Below are positions 1 through 9,888 of a stretch of 45,151 nt of DNA, one piece after another. This DNA comes from an uncultured Clostridia bacterium (lineage in GTDB: Bacteria; Bacillota; Clostridia; Oscillospirales; Ruminococcaceae), in NCBI GenBank assembly GCA_947177735.1, contig CAMWVP010000009.1:1-45151 (forward strand). Reading direction: 5' to 3'. The position numbers and the translations under genes were made by a program. How positions within the stretch are numbered: position 1 is the first letter of the stretch; each line of letters starts with the position of its first letter. The notes under the pieces were generated by a model, which saw nothing but the letters and a program-made list of their open reading frames with translations, did no database searches and was not told the DNA's origin.

Positions 1-52
1 AAACTGACTTAAACCCTATAAAACGGTATAATCTTAACCCTCTCTTTCCGCC

Positions 53-98
53 AAAAACGACAGGTTTCGACAAAAAGAAATTTGTCGTTTTTTTCTTA
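53..98 (+). terminator. Putative intrinsic terminator
   Basis: AAACGACA...TTGTCGTTT inverted repeat followed by a T-rich tract, just before the TauE-like gene. Confidence 0.4.
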
Positions 99-182
99 TC
101 CATCACAGTAGGCAAACAATATTGGGAGTTTTCTTTCACATTTTTATGATATCTATCAAATATTTATTGGGAGACTTGACCT

Positions 183-1001
183 ATGGGATATGAATATTTG
201 ATTGTATCGTTTGCATCGGCTTTAGCGGGGATCGGTACCGGACTTGTGGGGCTTTCCGCCGCCACCGCTATGGTTCCTCTGCTTATCGTGCTTTGTCCGA
301 CTTTCGCCGGCGAACACGGCGCATTTATGGCAACGGCGATCGCTCTCGCAAGTGATATCCTCGGCTCTGCAGCTACATCATTTGTATATGCCAAGAACAA
401 GAAAATCGATCTGAAACACGGATGGGTTCTGCTGACTTGCATCATTGCGATGTGTACTGTTGGTTCTGTCGCAGCATACTTTACTCATCAGACGGTGCTC
501 GGGAGTTTTTCGCTTTTTCTTTGTATGGCCATTGGTATCCGTTTCCTTGTAAAACCCGAATCAAAGGAACGCCTTGCAAAAGACGGAACGGTAAAGCTGA
601 GCATAAAAGAAATTGCCGTATCACTGTTTTTCGGGTTGACTATCGGTTTTGGCACGGGCTTTTTCGGTTCGGGCGGAGGTATGATGATGTTGATCGTTTT
701 TACCGCAATGCTCGGCTATGACCGCAGAACAGCTGTGGGTACATCCACCTTTATTATGACGTTTACCGCACTTATCGCCTCGATCAGCCATGTTATGATG
801 GAACCTGCAATTTTGTTTGAATGTTGGAACTATCTGTTGCTTTCTATCGTAATTGCAACATTCTTTTCTCTTGTCAGCGCACAGTTTGCGAACAAAGTCA
901 GCAACAAAGCGGTCGGCTATGTCACCGGCGTGATTTTACTTGTGCTCGGCTTATTGATGACTATCATAAATAACCTCGATAAGATTAAAGCCATGCTGTA
1001 A
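183..1001 (+). CDS. TauE/SafE family sulfite exporter-like membrane permease
   Basis: 272 aa, multiple hydrophobic helices, two repeated halves, GTGFFGSGGGMMML and AVGTSTFIMTFTALIASISH motifs typical of TauE/SafE. Confidence 0.85.
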   Translation: MGYEYLIVSFASALAGIGTGLVGLSAATAMVPLLIVLCPTFAGEHGAFMATAIALASDILGSAATSFVYAKNKKIDLKHGWVLLTCIIAMCTVGSVAAYFTHQTVLGSFSLFLCMAIGIRFLVKPESKERLAKDGTVKLSIKEIAVSLFFGLTIGFGTGFFGSGGGMMMLIVFTAMLGYDRRTAVGTSTFIMTFTALIASISHVMMEPAILFECWNYLLLSIVIATFFSLVSAQFANKVSNKAVGYVTGVILLVLGLLMTIINNLDKIKAML

Positions 1002-1074
1002 AACGTTGTCTAAATTTACACGGTTTGAACAACAAGTGTTTTATCGAAAAAATCTTTTTCGTCAACGTTTCGCA

Positions 1075-1123
1075 GTTGTACAGAATAGTCCCTGCGCTTT
1101 GCGCAGGGACTATTCTGTACAAC
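1075..1123. repeat. Perfect 23-bp inverted repeat with 3-nt loop
   Basis: GTTGTACAGAATAGTCCCTGCGC - TTT - GCGCAGGGACTATTCTGTACAAC. Confidence 0.9.
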
Positions 1124-1221
1124 GCAAAGGAAAAATTGTACGGGTTTGATCTTCTGTATGAGGCGGCGAATAAGAAGTAATGTTGACGGATATTAAGTAG
1201 TGATTGGAACGGGAGGACGCT

Positions 1222-1356
1222 ATGACAAGGCAAGAGTTTTTGAATTACGCTTCAAAACAGTCGCTTTTTGATGTATATCACAAGTTATATTCCGAGTCGG
1301 ATCTAACTCATAAAATAAGTCAAAACTACAGAAGCGGTAGTAACCCACAAAAATAA
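1222..1356 (+). CDS. Short ORF (44 aa), hypothetical
   Basis: GGGAGG Shine-Dalgarno then ATG; MTRQEFLNYASKQSLFDVYHKLYSESDLTHKISQNYRSGSNPQK*; may be a gene fragment. Confidence 0.35.
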   Translation: MTRQEFLNYASKQSLFDVYHKLYSESDLTHKISQNYRSGSNPQK

Positions 1357-1367
1357 TTGACTTTTTT

Positions 1368-2111
1368 GTGGGTATAGGAGATGTAGAATTTAAGCGAATC
1401 GAAGAAGTCTCAAAGGACATTCTGAGAATTGCGCTGTTATATTCCGCCGGCAGTAATTATTATTGGAATGATGTAGACTGCGCAGTACAGTATGTAGGAA
1501 CTATATCAAATTGTGCGGGTACGATAGAGGTTTTGTATATATCCGAGCAAGGCAAATTCTACAATCAAAATCACAAATTGATCGCCGAAAACGAGGAAGA
1601 CTTTTTTGATTATATTACAACGGTTGAGTACGACTTCCACCCCGAAATATTGAATCGAACATATCACATACTGCGTCATTTCGGTTGGTATGAGGGCAGA
1701 CATATCGACACATCCGAGTTTGAACAAAAAATGAAAAAACGAGGTATAGAGTTCACCAAGGCGCAGCTTAATTTTTTGAGCGAATTCGGCGATCTGTCTT
1801 TTTTATTACCCGGCGTGGTTTGGAATTTTTCATCGCTGAGTGATATATTAGAACACTATACTTCTATGCCTGTAAATCCAGGAAAGCAGAGTAGGATTAT
1901 TACCGAACACGCTTTCGCGTGTGGTTTTGAGGACGGCGGAGTCTTATACTTGACAGTAGATGGTTTGATTGCAACAAGTCAGAATAATCCGCTTGGCAGA
2001 ACAACAATGGAATGCATAAATCATCTTTGCAATTATACTACCGAGAATGACCCCTGGCTTGATAATCTGCTAAAGCATAATGAAGCTGAGGATTTGAAAC
2101 AATCGTTCTAA
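1368..2111 (+). CDS. SUKH-3-like immunity domain protein
   Basis: HFGWYEGRHIDTSEFEQKMKKRGIEFTKAQLNFLSEFGDLSF resembles the SUKH-3 pattern GW..gR.v......l...G......a..fL.eFG.L; start codon uncertain. Confidence 0.5.
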   Translation: MGIGDVEFKRIEEVSKDILRIALLYSAGSNYYWNDVDCAVQYVGTISNCAGTIEVLYISEQGKFYNQNHKLIAENEEDFFDYITTVEYDFHPEILNRTYHILRHFGWYEGRHIDTSEFEQKMKKRGIEFTKAQLNFLSEFGDLSFLLPGVVWNFSSLSDILEHYTSMPVNPGKQSRIITEHAFACGFEDGGVLYLTVDGLIATSQNNPLGRTTMECINHLCNYTTENDPWLDNLLKHNEAEDLKQSF

Positions 2112-2117
2112 GCAATG

Positions 2118-2160
2118 CCATGATGGGCAAACGATGTCCCGAAATGGCATCATCGTTTTT
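2118..2160 (+). terminator. Putative intrinsic terminator
   Basis: ATGCCAT...ATGGCAT stem with inner GGGC/GTCCC pairing and following T tract. Confidence 0.4.
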
Positions 2161-2299
2161 GATTGCTTTTTCCTAATATATGTTATCTATCATAACGTTC
2201 CCTTATATCAGTCATAAGAACAATATATTTGAAATCACGGTTTTTATCTGATATACTGAAATTGTACCAAGTACGATTTTAATTATGGAGGTAATTATA

Positions 2300-3583
2300 A
2301 TGGTGACTGCAATTGTAGGTGGAAGCTTCGGCGACGAGGGAAAAGGTAAGATGACGGATATGCTTGCGGCAAAGGCCGATATTGTTGTGCGCTTTCAGGG
2401 TGGCGCAAACGCGGGGCATACCATAATCAACGACTACGGAAAGTTTACTTTACATATGCTGCCTTCGGGAGTTTTTTACAGTCATACCGAAAATATTATA
2501 GCAAGCAGCGTGGCATTTGACGCCGACGATTTTTTCGGAGAGCTGGATATGCTTAAAGCGCGGGGCGTTCCCGAGCCTTTGATCTATGTATCATCACGAG
2601 CACAACTGCTTCTCCCGATACATAAGTTGCAGGATAAGCTGGAGGAGCAGCGGCTCGGTGAAAACAGCTTTGGGTCTACACGTTCGGGTATCGCTCCGTT
2701 TTATTCCGATAAATACGCGAAACGCGGCTTTCAGCTCTCGGAGTTGTTATCCAATAAATTAAACGAAAAAATCAGACGCTTTTGTGAAGATAAGAATAGA
2801 TTTTTTAAAGCATTTTATGATGTTGAAAGTGTCCTATGTGTCAATGAGCTGACCGATTATCTTATTAGAATGCGGGAGAAGCTCAAGCCATATTTGCTTG
2901 ATTGCCCATACTATATGAACGACGCAGTGAAATCGGGCAAAGGCATTTTACTTGAAGGGCAGCTTGGGGCACTTCGTGATGTAGACAACGGAATATATCC
3001 GTTTGTTACATCATCATCACCCCTTGCAGGATTTGGCAGCGTAAGCGCAGGTATACCGCCTTATGAGATCAAATCCGTAATCTCCGTTATAAAGGCATAT
3101 TCTACCTGTGTTGGCGCAGGTGCTTTTGTGGGAGAATTATTCGGCGGTGAGGCTGACGAGCTGCGTAAAAGAGGCGGCGATTCGGGAGAGTACGGAGCAA
3201 AGACGGGCAGACCGCGCCGTATAGCTTGGTTTGACTGTGTTTCGGCAAAATACGGATGTATGGTTCAAGGCGCAACAGAAGCAGCTTTGACTATGCTTGA
3301 TGTTTTGGGATATCTTGACAAAATACCCGTTTGCGTTGGATACAAAATAAACGGAAGTGTAACGGATAAGTTTCCCGAAACATATATGTTGAGCATTGCC
3401 GAACCGGTATATGAATATCTGGATGGTTGGAACTACGATATTTCGGATATTTGTCATTACAGCGACTTGCCGGAGGCGGCTAAAAAATATGTTGATTTTA
3501 TCGAATGCAGTATAGGAGTACCTATAACTATGATCTCAATCGGGCCTAAGCGCGATCAGATCATTTACAGAAATATGGGTTGA
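2300..3583 (+). CDS. Adenylosuccinate synthetase family protein (divergent PurA paralog)
   Basis: GGSFGDEGKGKMTD P-loop, QGGANAGHTI, GIYPFVTSSSPLAG, GAKTGRPRRIAWFD motifs; GGAGGT RBS before ATG at 2300. Confidence 0.8.
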   Translation: MVTAIVGGSFGDEGKGKMTDMLAAKADIVVRFQGGANAGHTIINDYGKFTLHMLPSGVFYSHTENIIASSVAFDADDFFGELDMLKARGVPEPLIYVSSRAQLLLPIHKLQDKLEEQRLGENSFGSTRSGIAPFYSDKYAKRGFQLSELLSNKLNEKIRRFCEDKNRFFKAFYDVESVLCVNELTDYLIRMREKLKPYLLDCPYYMNDAVKSGKGILLEGQLGALRDVDNGIYPFVTSSSPLAGFGSVSAGIPPYEIKSVISVIKAYSTCVGAGAFVGELFGGEADELRKRGGDSGEYGAKTGRPRRIAWFDCVSAKYGCMVQGATEAALTMLDVLGYLDKIPVCVGYKINGSVTDKFPETYMLSIAEPVYEYLDGWNYDISDICHYSDLPEAAKKYVDFIECSIGVPITMISIGPKRDQIIYRNMG

Positions 3584-3608
3584 AAATAACTATATCTTAT
3601 GCTATAAT
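3580..3608 (+). promoter_or_regulatory. Sigma-A-type promoter for LysR-like gene
   Basis: TTGAAA-N17-TATAAT overlapping the end of the purA-like ORF. Confidence 0.6.
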
Positions 3609-3643
3609 ATAAATAATATAAGTTTTATTTATGGAGAGCTCAA

Positions 3644-4521
3644 ATGAACATAAGTTATGATTGGTATAAAATTTTTTGCTGTGCCGCCGAATGTAAAAGT
3701 ATTACTATTGCAGCCGAAAAGCTTTTTATTTCACAGCCTGCCGTCAGTCAAACGATAAAACAGCTTGAAGAAGCATTGAACTGTACTTTATTTTTGCGTA
3801 CAGCCAAAGGGGTAAAGCTGACCGCCGAAGGCGAAGTACTGTATAAACATGCGTCTCGGGCATTGCCGCTTTTTCGGACGGCGAGCGCAGGCTAACGGCA
3901 ATGCTGCGGCTTGACGCGGGAGAGATAAGAATAGGGGCAAGCGATATGACGTTGGAATTCTGCCTTTTGCCATATCTCGAGATGTTTCACAAAAAATATT
4001 CAAATGTCAAGATATCAATAACAAACAACCCCACGCCTCAAACCTTGGAATTGCTTAAACAGAATAAGATCGACTTTGCCGCAGTAAGTGAACCGTTTGA
4101 CACCTCGGGGATCGAGGTTTTTCAAGCTCGTGAAATAAAGGATATTTTTATTTGCAGCACTAATAATAAAATACCGGATGGTATAAGTGTTGCGGAGTTA
4201 AAGGATGAGCTGATAATGCTTGAAAGCAATACAAGCACAAGAACTTTCCTTGACATTGAATTCAGAAAGCGCGGCTTTAGTGCCTCGCCTAAATTTGAGT
4301 TGGCTACCAGTCCGCAGATAGTGGGATTTGCGGAGAGAAATATGGGGATAGGCTGTGTTGTTTACGATTTTGCCGAGCAGGCAATACGATCGGGAAAAGT
4401 CAGAGAAATAAAAGTAAGTGATCCGCTTATCAATCGTCATATTTGCATAGTCAGGAACAGCGATATCATATCCGTGGCGGCAGATAAGCTGTTGGATATG
4501 ATAATAAACTCTCCCGTATAA
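3644..4521 (+). pseudogene. LysR-family transcriptional regulator, frameshifted
   Basis: N-terminal HTH (SITIAAEKLFISQPAVSQTIKQLEEALNCTLFLRTAKGVKLTAEG) in one frame and LysR effector domain in the next; adding one T to the T5 run at 3870-3874 gives continuous ...ALPLF-SDGERRLTAMLRLDAGEIRIG... Confidence 0.8.
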
Positions 4522-4704
4522 CTAAATTGCCAAACAGCAGGGCGAAACGCAATCAGTTCCTCGCTGTGCTGACGTGCAATGTGTTGGATATCGAATAGGG
4601 CTTGAAAGATGTAATTAACCTTACCTACAATCTTGCACCGCTTAGAAAGGCAGTTTTTATCTTTTGAAACATATCCCAAGAATTTAAAAAAATAATTATA
4701 GTAC

Positions 4705-4733
4705 TGGACAATTTGCAAAATATTATGTATAAT
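4705..4733 (+). promoter_or_regulatory. Sigma-A-type promoter for GH51 gene
   Basis: TGGACA-N17-TATAAT. Confidence 0.55.
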
Positions 4734-4763
4734 ATAAAAGGACAAAATATCGGGAGGTCAACT

Positions 4764-6986
4764 ATGTATCAAATAAATATCTCACCTAATAAAAGGCTTT
4801 GCAGTATTTCGCCCGCACTATACGGGATTTTCTTTGAGGATATAAACCGTGCGGGTGACGGCGGGGTTTACGCCGAAATGCTGATAAACCGCGCTTTTGA
4901 CGACGGAGTTATTCCCCAAGGCTGTACATATAATGCCGACAGCAAGACCATAACCTCGCCTACGGGCTGGGTAAGCGGCTTCAACTGCTCCGAAACTGAG
5001 GGCGTTTACGGCTGGGTTGCATCGGATGGTGCACAGATGTCGCTCACAGACAAGGACACTCTGAACTCCGCCAGAAAACGCGCGCTGAACGTCCGCTTTA
5101 ACGGCGGCACAATTGCAAATCGCGGATTTGGCGGAATTGCCGTCAGGGTGGGCAGAACCTACAAATTTTATATGTTTGCTAAATCGGAAACCTCTGTTCA
5201 AATCACGGTTGCACTTATATCGGAAAGCGGCGGGGCTTATGCAAAGCAAGTATTTACTGTTGAGGGCGGTTATACAAAATATGAATGTCTGCTTGACAGC
5301 ACAGCCGATGACAACAAAGCCGTGCTTTCGTTAAGCTCGCAATCTGCGGATATGGTAACGATTGGTTTCACCTCGCTTATGCCGACCGATACATTTATGA
5401 ATCGCGCAAATGGTCTGCGCAGAGATCTTGCGGAGAAGCTGATCGATCTAAAACCGGCGTTTCTGCGCTTTCCGGGTGGCTGTATCGTTGAGGGTTTTTC
5501 AAAAGAGACCGCTCACCGTTTTGAGGACACTATCGGTAAAGTCTGGGAGCGCAAGCCTCATTGGCTGCTTTGGGGATACAACACTACCAACGGCTTGGGC
5601 TATCACGAGTTTTTGCAGTTCTGCGAGGACGCCGGAATAGACGCTATGTATGTGTTCAACTGCGGAATGACTTGTCAGGCTCGCTGCCCCGATTATTTTG
5701 ACAATAAGCTGATCGAAGATATGTATAACGATGCTGTTCACGCGATACTGTATGCTTCCGCTCCTGCCGACACCGAGTGGGGCGCAAAACGTGCAGAAAA
5801 CGGTCATCCCGAGCCGTTTGCCTGCCTCAAATATCTCGAGATCGGCAACGAAAACTATGGCGAAGAATACAACAAGCGCTATAAATATTTCTATGAAAGG
5901 CTGAAAGCGGAGTTTCCGCAGTACACCTATATTGCCACCGATCACACGGAAAAGATCGGACTCCCTACAGAAACGGTTGACGACCACTTCTATTCCGATC
6001 CGCTGTTTTTCGCATCGAACAATGATATGTACGACAGTCTTGACCGAAATGGCGTCAATATATATGTTGGCGAGTACGCCGCCACTATCGGCTGCAAGAA
6101 AGGCAATTTATACGGAGCGCTCGGAGAGGCGGCTTTCCTGACGGGTATAGAAAGAAATCAGTATAAGGTGAAGATGACAAGCTATGCGCCGCTTTTCAAC
6201 AATCCCGCCTACACCGCATGGGAGCCCGATCTGATCATTTTTAACAACCATACAAGCTATGGCATTCCAAGCTACTATATGCTCAAAATGTTTGCAGAGA
6301 ACCGGGGTAGTTTTGTTTGCGGGCATACCGTAATTACCGAGTACGATAAGCGCTGCGAACACGGAGCTTTCTCTTACATTTCGGGCGGAAAGAAAGTTAC
6401 CGTCGGCAGTATTGATGAAAATCGTCAATCACTTTCAGCCGACGTAGATATAGTAGGCGGCAGGCTGACGGTCAGCTTCTGGGATACTTGCGCCGAGGGT
6501 GAGGATCAAAACCATTATGACATTGTTTGTGAGGGCGGAAAAAGCACCGTGATCCATTACAACGGCTGGTCTAAGGAGATCATATGCGAGGGCAACTGCG
6601 AGCTTGGCGGCAACTCTGCGCACATTGAGATAGACGCGGACGGCGACGAGTTCGAGATCAAAATCAATGGCGTTCTCACACACAAGGCGGCACTCAAATC
6701 GGTTCCGCACATTTCGGCGGTCTGCACCGTTGATGAAACGGCGGGCGAATTGATAATCAAGATTGTGAATATTACCGAGAATGATATAACCGTAAATCTC
6801 ACCTCGGATATTCCGTTGGCTAGCAATGTGTTATTAACTACCCTTACCGCCGAAAATATACAGTCGGGCAACAGCTTTGATTCTCCCGAAGCTGTCGTTC
6901 CCGTTACCAATGAAGTGAAGCTGGAAGATGGCAAGATCAATATCGGTGCGCGTTCCGTGAATGTTATCAGAACGGCATTAAGATAA
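4764..6986 (+). CDS. Alpha-L-arabinofuranosidase, GH51 family
   Basis: ISPALYGIFFEDINRAGDGGVYAEML, FLRFPGGCIVEGF, LEIGNENYGEEYNKRY motifs; GGGAGGT RBS before ATG 4764. Confidence 0.88.
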   Translation: MYQINISPNKRLCSISPALYGIFFEDINRAGDGGVYAEMLINRAFDDGVIPQGCTYNADSKTITSPTGWVSGFNCSETEGVYGWVASDGAQMSLTDKDTLNSARKRALNVRFNGGTIANRGFGGIAVRVGRTYKFYMFAKSETSVQITVALISESGGAYAKQVFTVEGGYTKYECLLDSTADDNKAVLSLSSQSADMVTIGFTSLMPTDTFMNRANGLRRDLAEKLIDLKPAFLRFPGGCIVEGFSKETAHRFEDTIGKVWERKPHWLLWGYNTTNGLGYHEFLQFCEDAGIDAMYVFNCGMTCQARCPDYFDNKLIEDMYNDAVHAILYASAPADTEWGAKRAENGHPEPFACLKYLEIGNENYGEEYNKRYKYFYERLKAEFPQYTYIATDHTEKIGLPTETVDDHFYSDPLFFASNNDMYDSLDRNGVNIYVGEYAATIGCKKGNLYGALGEAAFLTGIERNQYKVKMTSYAPLFNNPAYTAWEPDLIIFNNHTSYGIPSYYMLKMFAENRGSFVCGHTVITEYDKRCEHGAFSYISGGKKVTVGSIDENRQSLSADVDIVGGRLTVSFWDTCAEGEDQNHYDIVCEGGKSTVIHYNGWSKEIICEGNCELGGNSAHIEIDADGDEFEIKINGVLTHKAALKSVPHISAVCTVDETAGELIIKIVNITENDITVNLTSDIPLASNVLLTTLTAENIQSGNSFDSPEAVVPVTNEVKLEDGKINIGARSVNVIRTALR

Positions 6987-7093
6987 AAAAGTATTCAAAC
7001 CCGTTTCTCAACAAAATTTTTGTTTATGTGGTATAATGTTGAAAGAACGGCTTTCAAGCTGTTCAATAAATTAGATTTTACAGGTGACAGACA

Positions 7094-7627
7094 ATGAAAA
7101 TAATAGCTATCGGAGCTGTGACAGCAGGCGGAAAAACAACTGTTGTCAATGCAATTAAAGGCAGGTTACCAAGAACGACATCGCTTCACTTTGATGACTA
7201 CTCATTCGATGGAGAAGTCGATGACTTTACCAAATGGGTATCGAAACGTGAAGAATATTATAATGTATGGGACTTATCACCATTAAAAGCAGATGTTGAA
7301 AGAATCATCAATAGCGGAGAGTATGATTATCTGTTGTTGGATTATCCGTTTGCCTATCGGAATAAAATGATGCAAGGTTATCTGGACTGCTGTATCTTCA
7401 TTGATACGCCATTAGACATCGCAATGGCTCGAAGAGTGCTTAGAGACATGAAAGAGGCTTCTGCGGATGATATTCGTAATGAAATGAATACATACTTGAA
7501 TTCTACAAGAATTTGTTATGTTCAAATGCTGACGGATATTTTACCGACTTCTGATTATGTGATTGACGGAACAAAGGAACTTGAGGATATAATCAATGAA
7601 GCTATGGAAATAATTTTAAGGTGCTAA
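7094..7627 (+). CDS. P-loop kinase, uridine kinase-like
   Basis: Walker A-like GAVTAGGKTTVV, LHFDDYSFDG, LLLDYPFAYRN, FIDTPLDIAMARRVLRD. Confidence 0.65.
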   Translation: MKIIAIGAVTAGGKTTVVNAIKGRLPRTTSLHFDDYSFDGEVDDFTKWVSKREEYYNVWDLSPLKADVERIINSGEYDYLLLDYPFAYRNKMMQGYLDCCIFIDTPLDIAMARRVLRDMKEASADDIRNEMNTYLNSTRICYVQMLTDILPTSDYVIDGTKELEDIINEAMEIILRC

Positions 7628-7661
7628 AGTCCAATTTATCGGGCTGATTGAAATTGTTTTC

Positions 7662-7803
7662 GCTCCAACCCTGATGGTTCTGCAACGATTGTTGACCACA
7701 AGAAGGGCATTTCGGAAAGACGGGTACAGAAACCGCATACCCAGCGCGGCAAAGTTCAGCCGTATGTGGCTAATACCAAAGGACGCAGAGAAACCCGCTG
7801 ACG
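7662..7803 (+). pseudogene. C-terminal remnant of an unidentified coding region
   Basis: Open frame without start: NPDGSATIVDHKKGISERRVQKPHTQRGKVQPYVANTKGRRETR*; basic low-complexity tail. Confidence 0.35.
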
Positions 7804-7821
7804 GAAGATTTAAGAAACGGG

Positions 7822-8553
7822 GTGATCGTGTTGATAAGAATAGCGATATGTGATGATGAAAAGGAAGCAGTCATACAGCATGAGGACATTGTAAAAAGCA
7901 GTCTGCAATCATGCGGGATAGGTTATGAAATCGTAACCTACACACAGAGCAGCAATCTTCTCTTTGATATTACAGACGATAGCTTTTTCTATGATTTGAT
8001 TTTGCTTGATATAGAAATGCCCGGAATGACAGGTATGGAATTATCCGAAAAGATCAAACCTCATTTACCAAATGTAAGAATTATTTTTATCACGTCGCAT
8101 TTAGAATACGCGATTGACGCCTTTGAGCTTTCCATCTTCCGATATGTACCGAAGAACAATCTTGATAATAGGTTAGTAGCTGCTGTTGTAGATGCCGCGA
8201 AACTGATTGAGTTGGAAACTGACCGAGAGTATGTCATTCAGGCTGCGGGACGGATGGAGAAAATACCGTACAAGGATATTTTCTATATCCAACGCGATGG
8301 CGGTAAAAATTCAATGATCGTTTCCGGTATGGGGACATCAAAAGTGCGAAAAAGTCTGCAACAGGTTTTTGAGGAATTGAACGCGCCGGAGTTTATTTTC
8401 ATTGATCGCGGCTATATCGTGAATATCATTCAGATCATGAAAATCAGTGATGGTATGGCATATCTCAAAAATGGTGAAACACTTCCGATCAGTCGCTCCC
8501 ATTTGCAGGAGGTAAAGCAGCAGATAAATAAGTTTTGGGGGGCACATATATGA
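7822..8553 (+). CDS. LytTR-family response regulator
   Basis: RIAICDDE receiver start, DLILLDIEMPGMTGMEL, C-terminal LytTR-type domain (YIQRDGGKNSMIV...FIDRGYIVNIIQIMKI). Confidence 0.85.
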   Translation: MIVLIRIAICDDEKEAVIQHEDIVKSSLQSCGIGYEIVTYTQSSNLLFDITDDSFFYDLILLDIEMPGMTGMELSEKIKPHLPNVRIIFITSHLEYAIDAFELSIFRYVPKNNLDNRLVAAVVDAAKLIELETDREYVIQAAGRMEKIPYKDIFYIQRDGGKNSMIVSGMGTSKVRKSLQQVFEELNAPEFIFIDRGYIVNIIQIMKISDGMAYLKNGETLPISRSHLQEVKQQINKFWGAHI

Positions 8554-9839
8554 TGGCTTGGTATCAGATGCTCTCATTCTTTTTTACAAATGGGCTGCGG
8601 ATATTTTGGGGATTGTACCTTGTCAAAACCGTGTTGCAGATACCCGTCAACACAAAAAAGACCGGTAGTATTTCCGCCGGTGCAGCCGTCTTTATTACTG
8701 CGCTATCCTGCTTTTTATCCTCACAATTTATTCTCTTGGGTGCGGAGATAATTATTCTAACTCTGGTCGCCCATTATCTTTTTACGGCGAAAACGAAAAT
8801 GTGCCTGTTTCTTATTTTCTTTTATGAGATAGCGGTTGCGCTTTGGGAATTTATCATATCTGCCGGATTGGGTGTAGTGTTTCGATCAGAAAGTTTTCTT
8901 GATGTGCAATCACTTGAATATGCGATGGCTGTTTGGATCGTTCGTCTACTTATGTTAGGGATTGTTTTAGCCGCCATGAAAGCAAAGAAAAGCAAGCATA
9001 GACAATCACCACGGATAGTGGTCGGAGTTGCAATAACGGGCTTATTGGGGGTTGTCACTTTATCCGGTCAGCATACCATAACCGTAAGTGAAGACCAACT
9101 GACAACTTGGCTTATCTTTTCTGTGATAATCCTTTTTGCAATTTTGTTCTTTTATCTCAATCGTCAATATGAAATAGAAAAGACGATTGCACAGCTCGAA
9201 AAAGATAGAAATGCTTTGCTGGAGCGTGACTATCAAACATTAAGAGATACCTATGCCGCCAACGCGAAACTGTTCCACGATTTTCATAACCACATTGATA
9301 TACTGCACCGCTATCTGTCAAAGGGCGGCACCGCCGAGGCAATAAGCTATCTGGAAGATTTGCAATCTCCCATGCAGGCCATTACACAAACGGTTTGGGT
9401 CGGGGACGAAGCGGTGGATTATCTGATCAACAGCAAAATTGCCTTTGCTGCTTCCCGACAGGTGCGCGTAAGCACAAACATTGAGTTCCCCCGACACACG
9501 AACATTCACAGCGTTGATCTGGTGGCGATATTAGGGAATCTTTTGGATAATGCGCTCGACGCAACCGAAAACGCAGAGGAAAGTCTACGGTTTATCAATC
9601 TAACGATACGCCGCATAAATGATATGCTGATTATCAAGGTGGAAAATGGGTGTAGTGTTGCGCCTACTGTGGCTGACGGAGATTTGCAAACTTCCAAAAC
9701 AGATAAAGCCTTGCATGGCTGGGGATTGAAAAGTGTCCGCACCGCTGCCGAACACTACGACGGGACAGTCGAAACGGAGTACAGCAATCATACATTCCGC
9801 GCTGTTGTTACATTATCTTTTGAAGCAGTAAAAGCATAA
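8550..9839 (+). CDS. GHKL-domain sensor histidine kinase (AgrC-like)
   Basis: N-terminal TM helices, AKLFHDFHNHIDIL phosphoacceptor region, ILGNLLDNALDATE, GWGLKSVRTAAEHYDG. Confidence 0.85.
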   Translation: MMAWYQMLSFFFTNGLRIFWGLYLVKTVLQIPVNTKKTGSISAGAAVFITALSCFLSSQFILLGAEIIILTLVAHYLFTAKTKMCLFLIFFYEIAVALWEFIISAGLGVVFRSESFLDVQSLEYAMAVWIVRLLMLGIVLAAMKAKKSKHRQSPRIVVGVAITGLLGVVTLSGQHTITVSEDQLTTWLIFSVIILFAILFFYLNRQYEIEKTIAQLEKDRNALLERDYQTLRDTYAANAKLFHDFHNHIDILHRYLSKGGTAEAISYLEDLQSPMQAITQTVWVGDEAVDYLINSKIAFAASRQVRVSTNIEFPRHTNIHSVDLVAILGNLLDNALDATENAEESLRFINLTIRRINDMLIIKVENGCSVAPTVADGDLQTSKTDKALHGWGLKSVRTAAEHYDGTVETEYSNHTFRAVVTLSFEAVKA

Positions 9840-9850
9840 TCGATCTATCG

Positions 9851-9888
9851 AAAAAGCAGACCGTTCATTTTTTGGCGGTCTGCTTTTT
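9851..9888 (+). terminator. Intrinsic terminator after histidine kinase
   Basis: AAAAAGCAGACCG / CGGTCTGCTTTTT perfect 13-bp stem, 12-nt loop, T tract. Confidence 0.8.

Noticed and set aside
4525-4700. Possible gene remnant between LysR and GH51
   Set aside because: Interrupted frames with no recognisable similarity; insufficient evidence.
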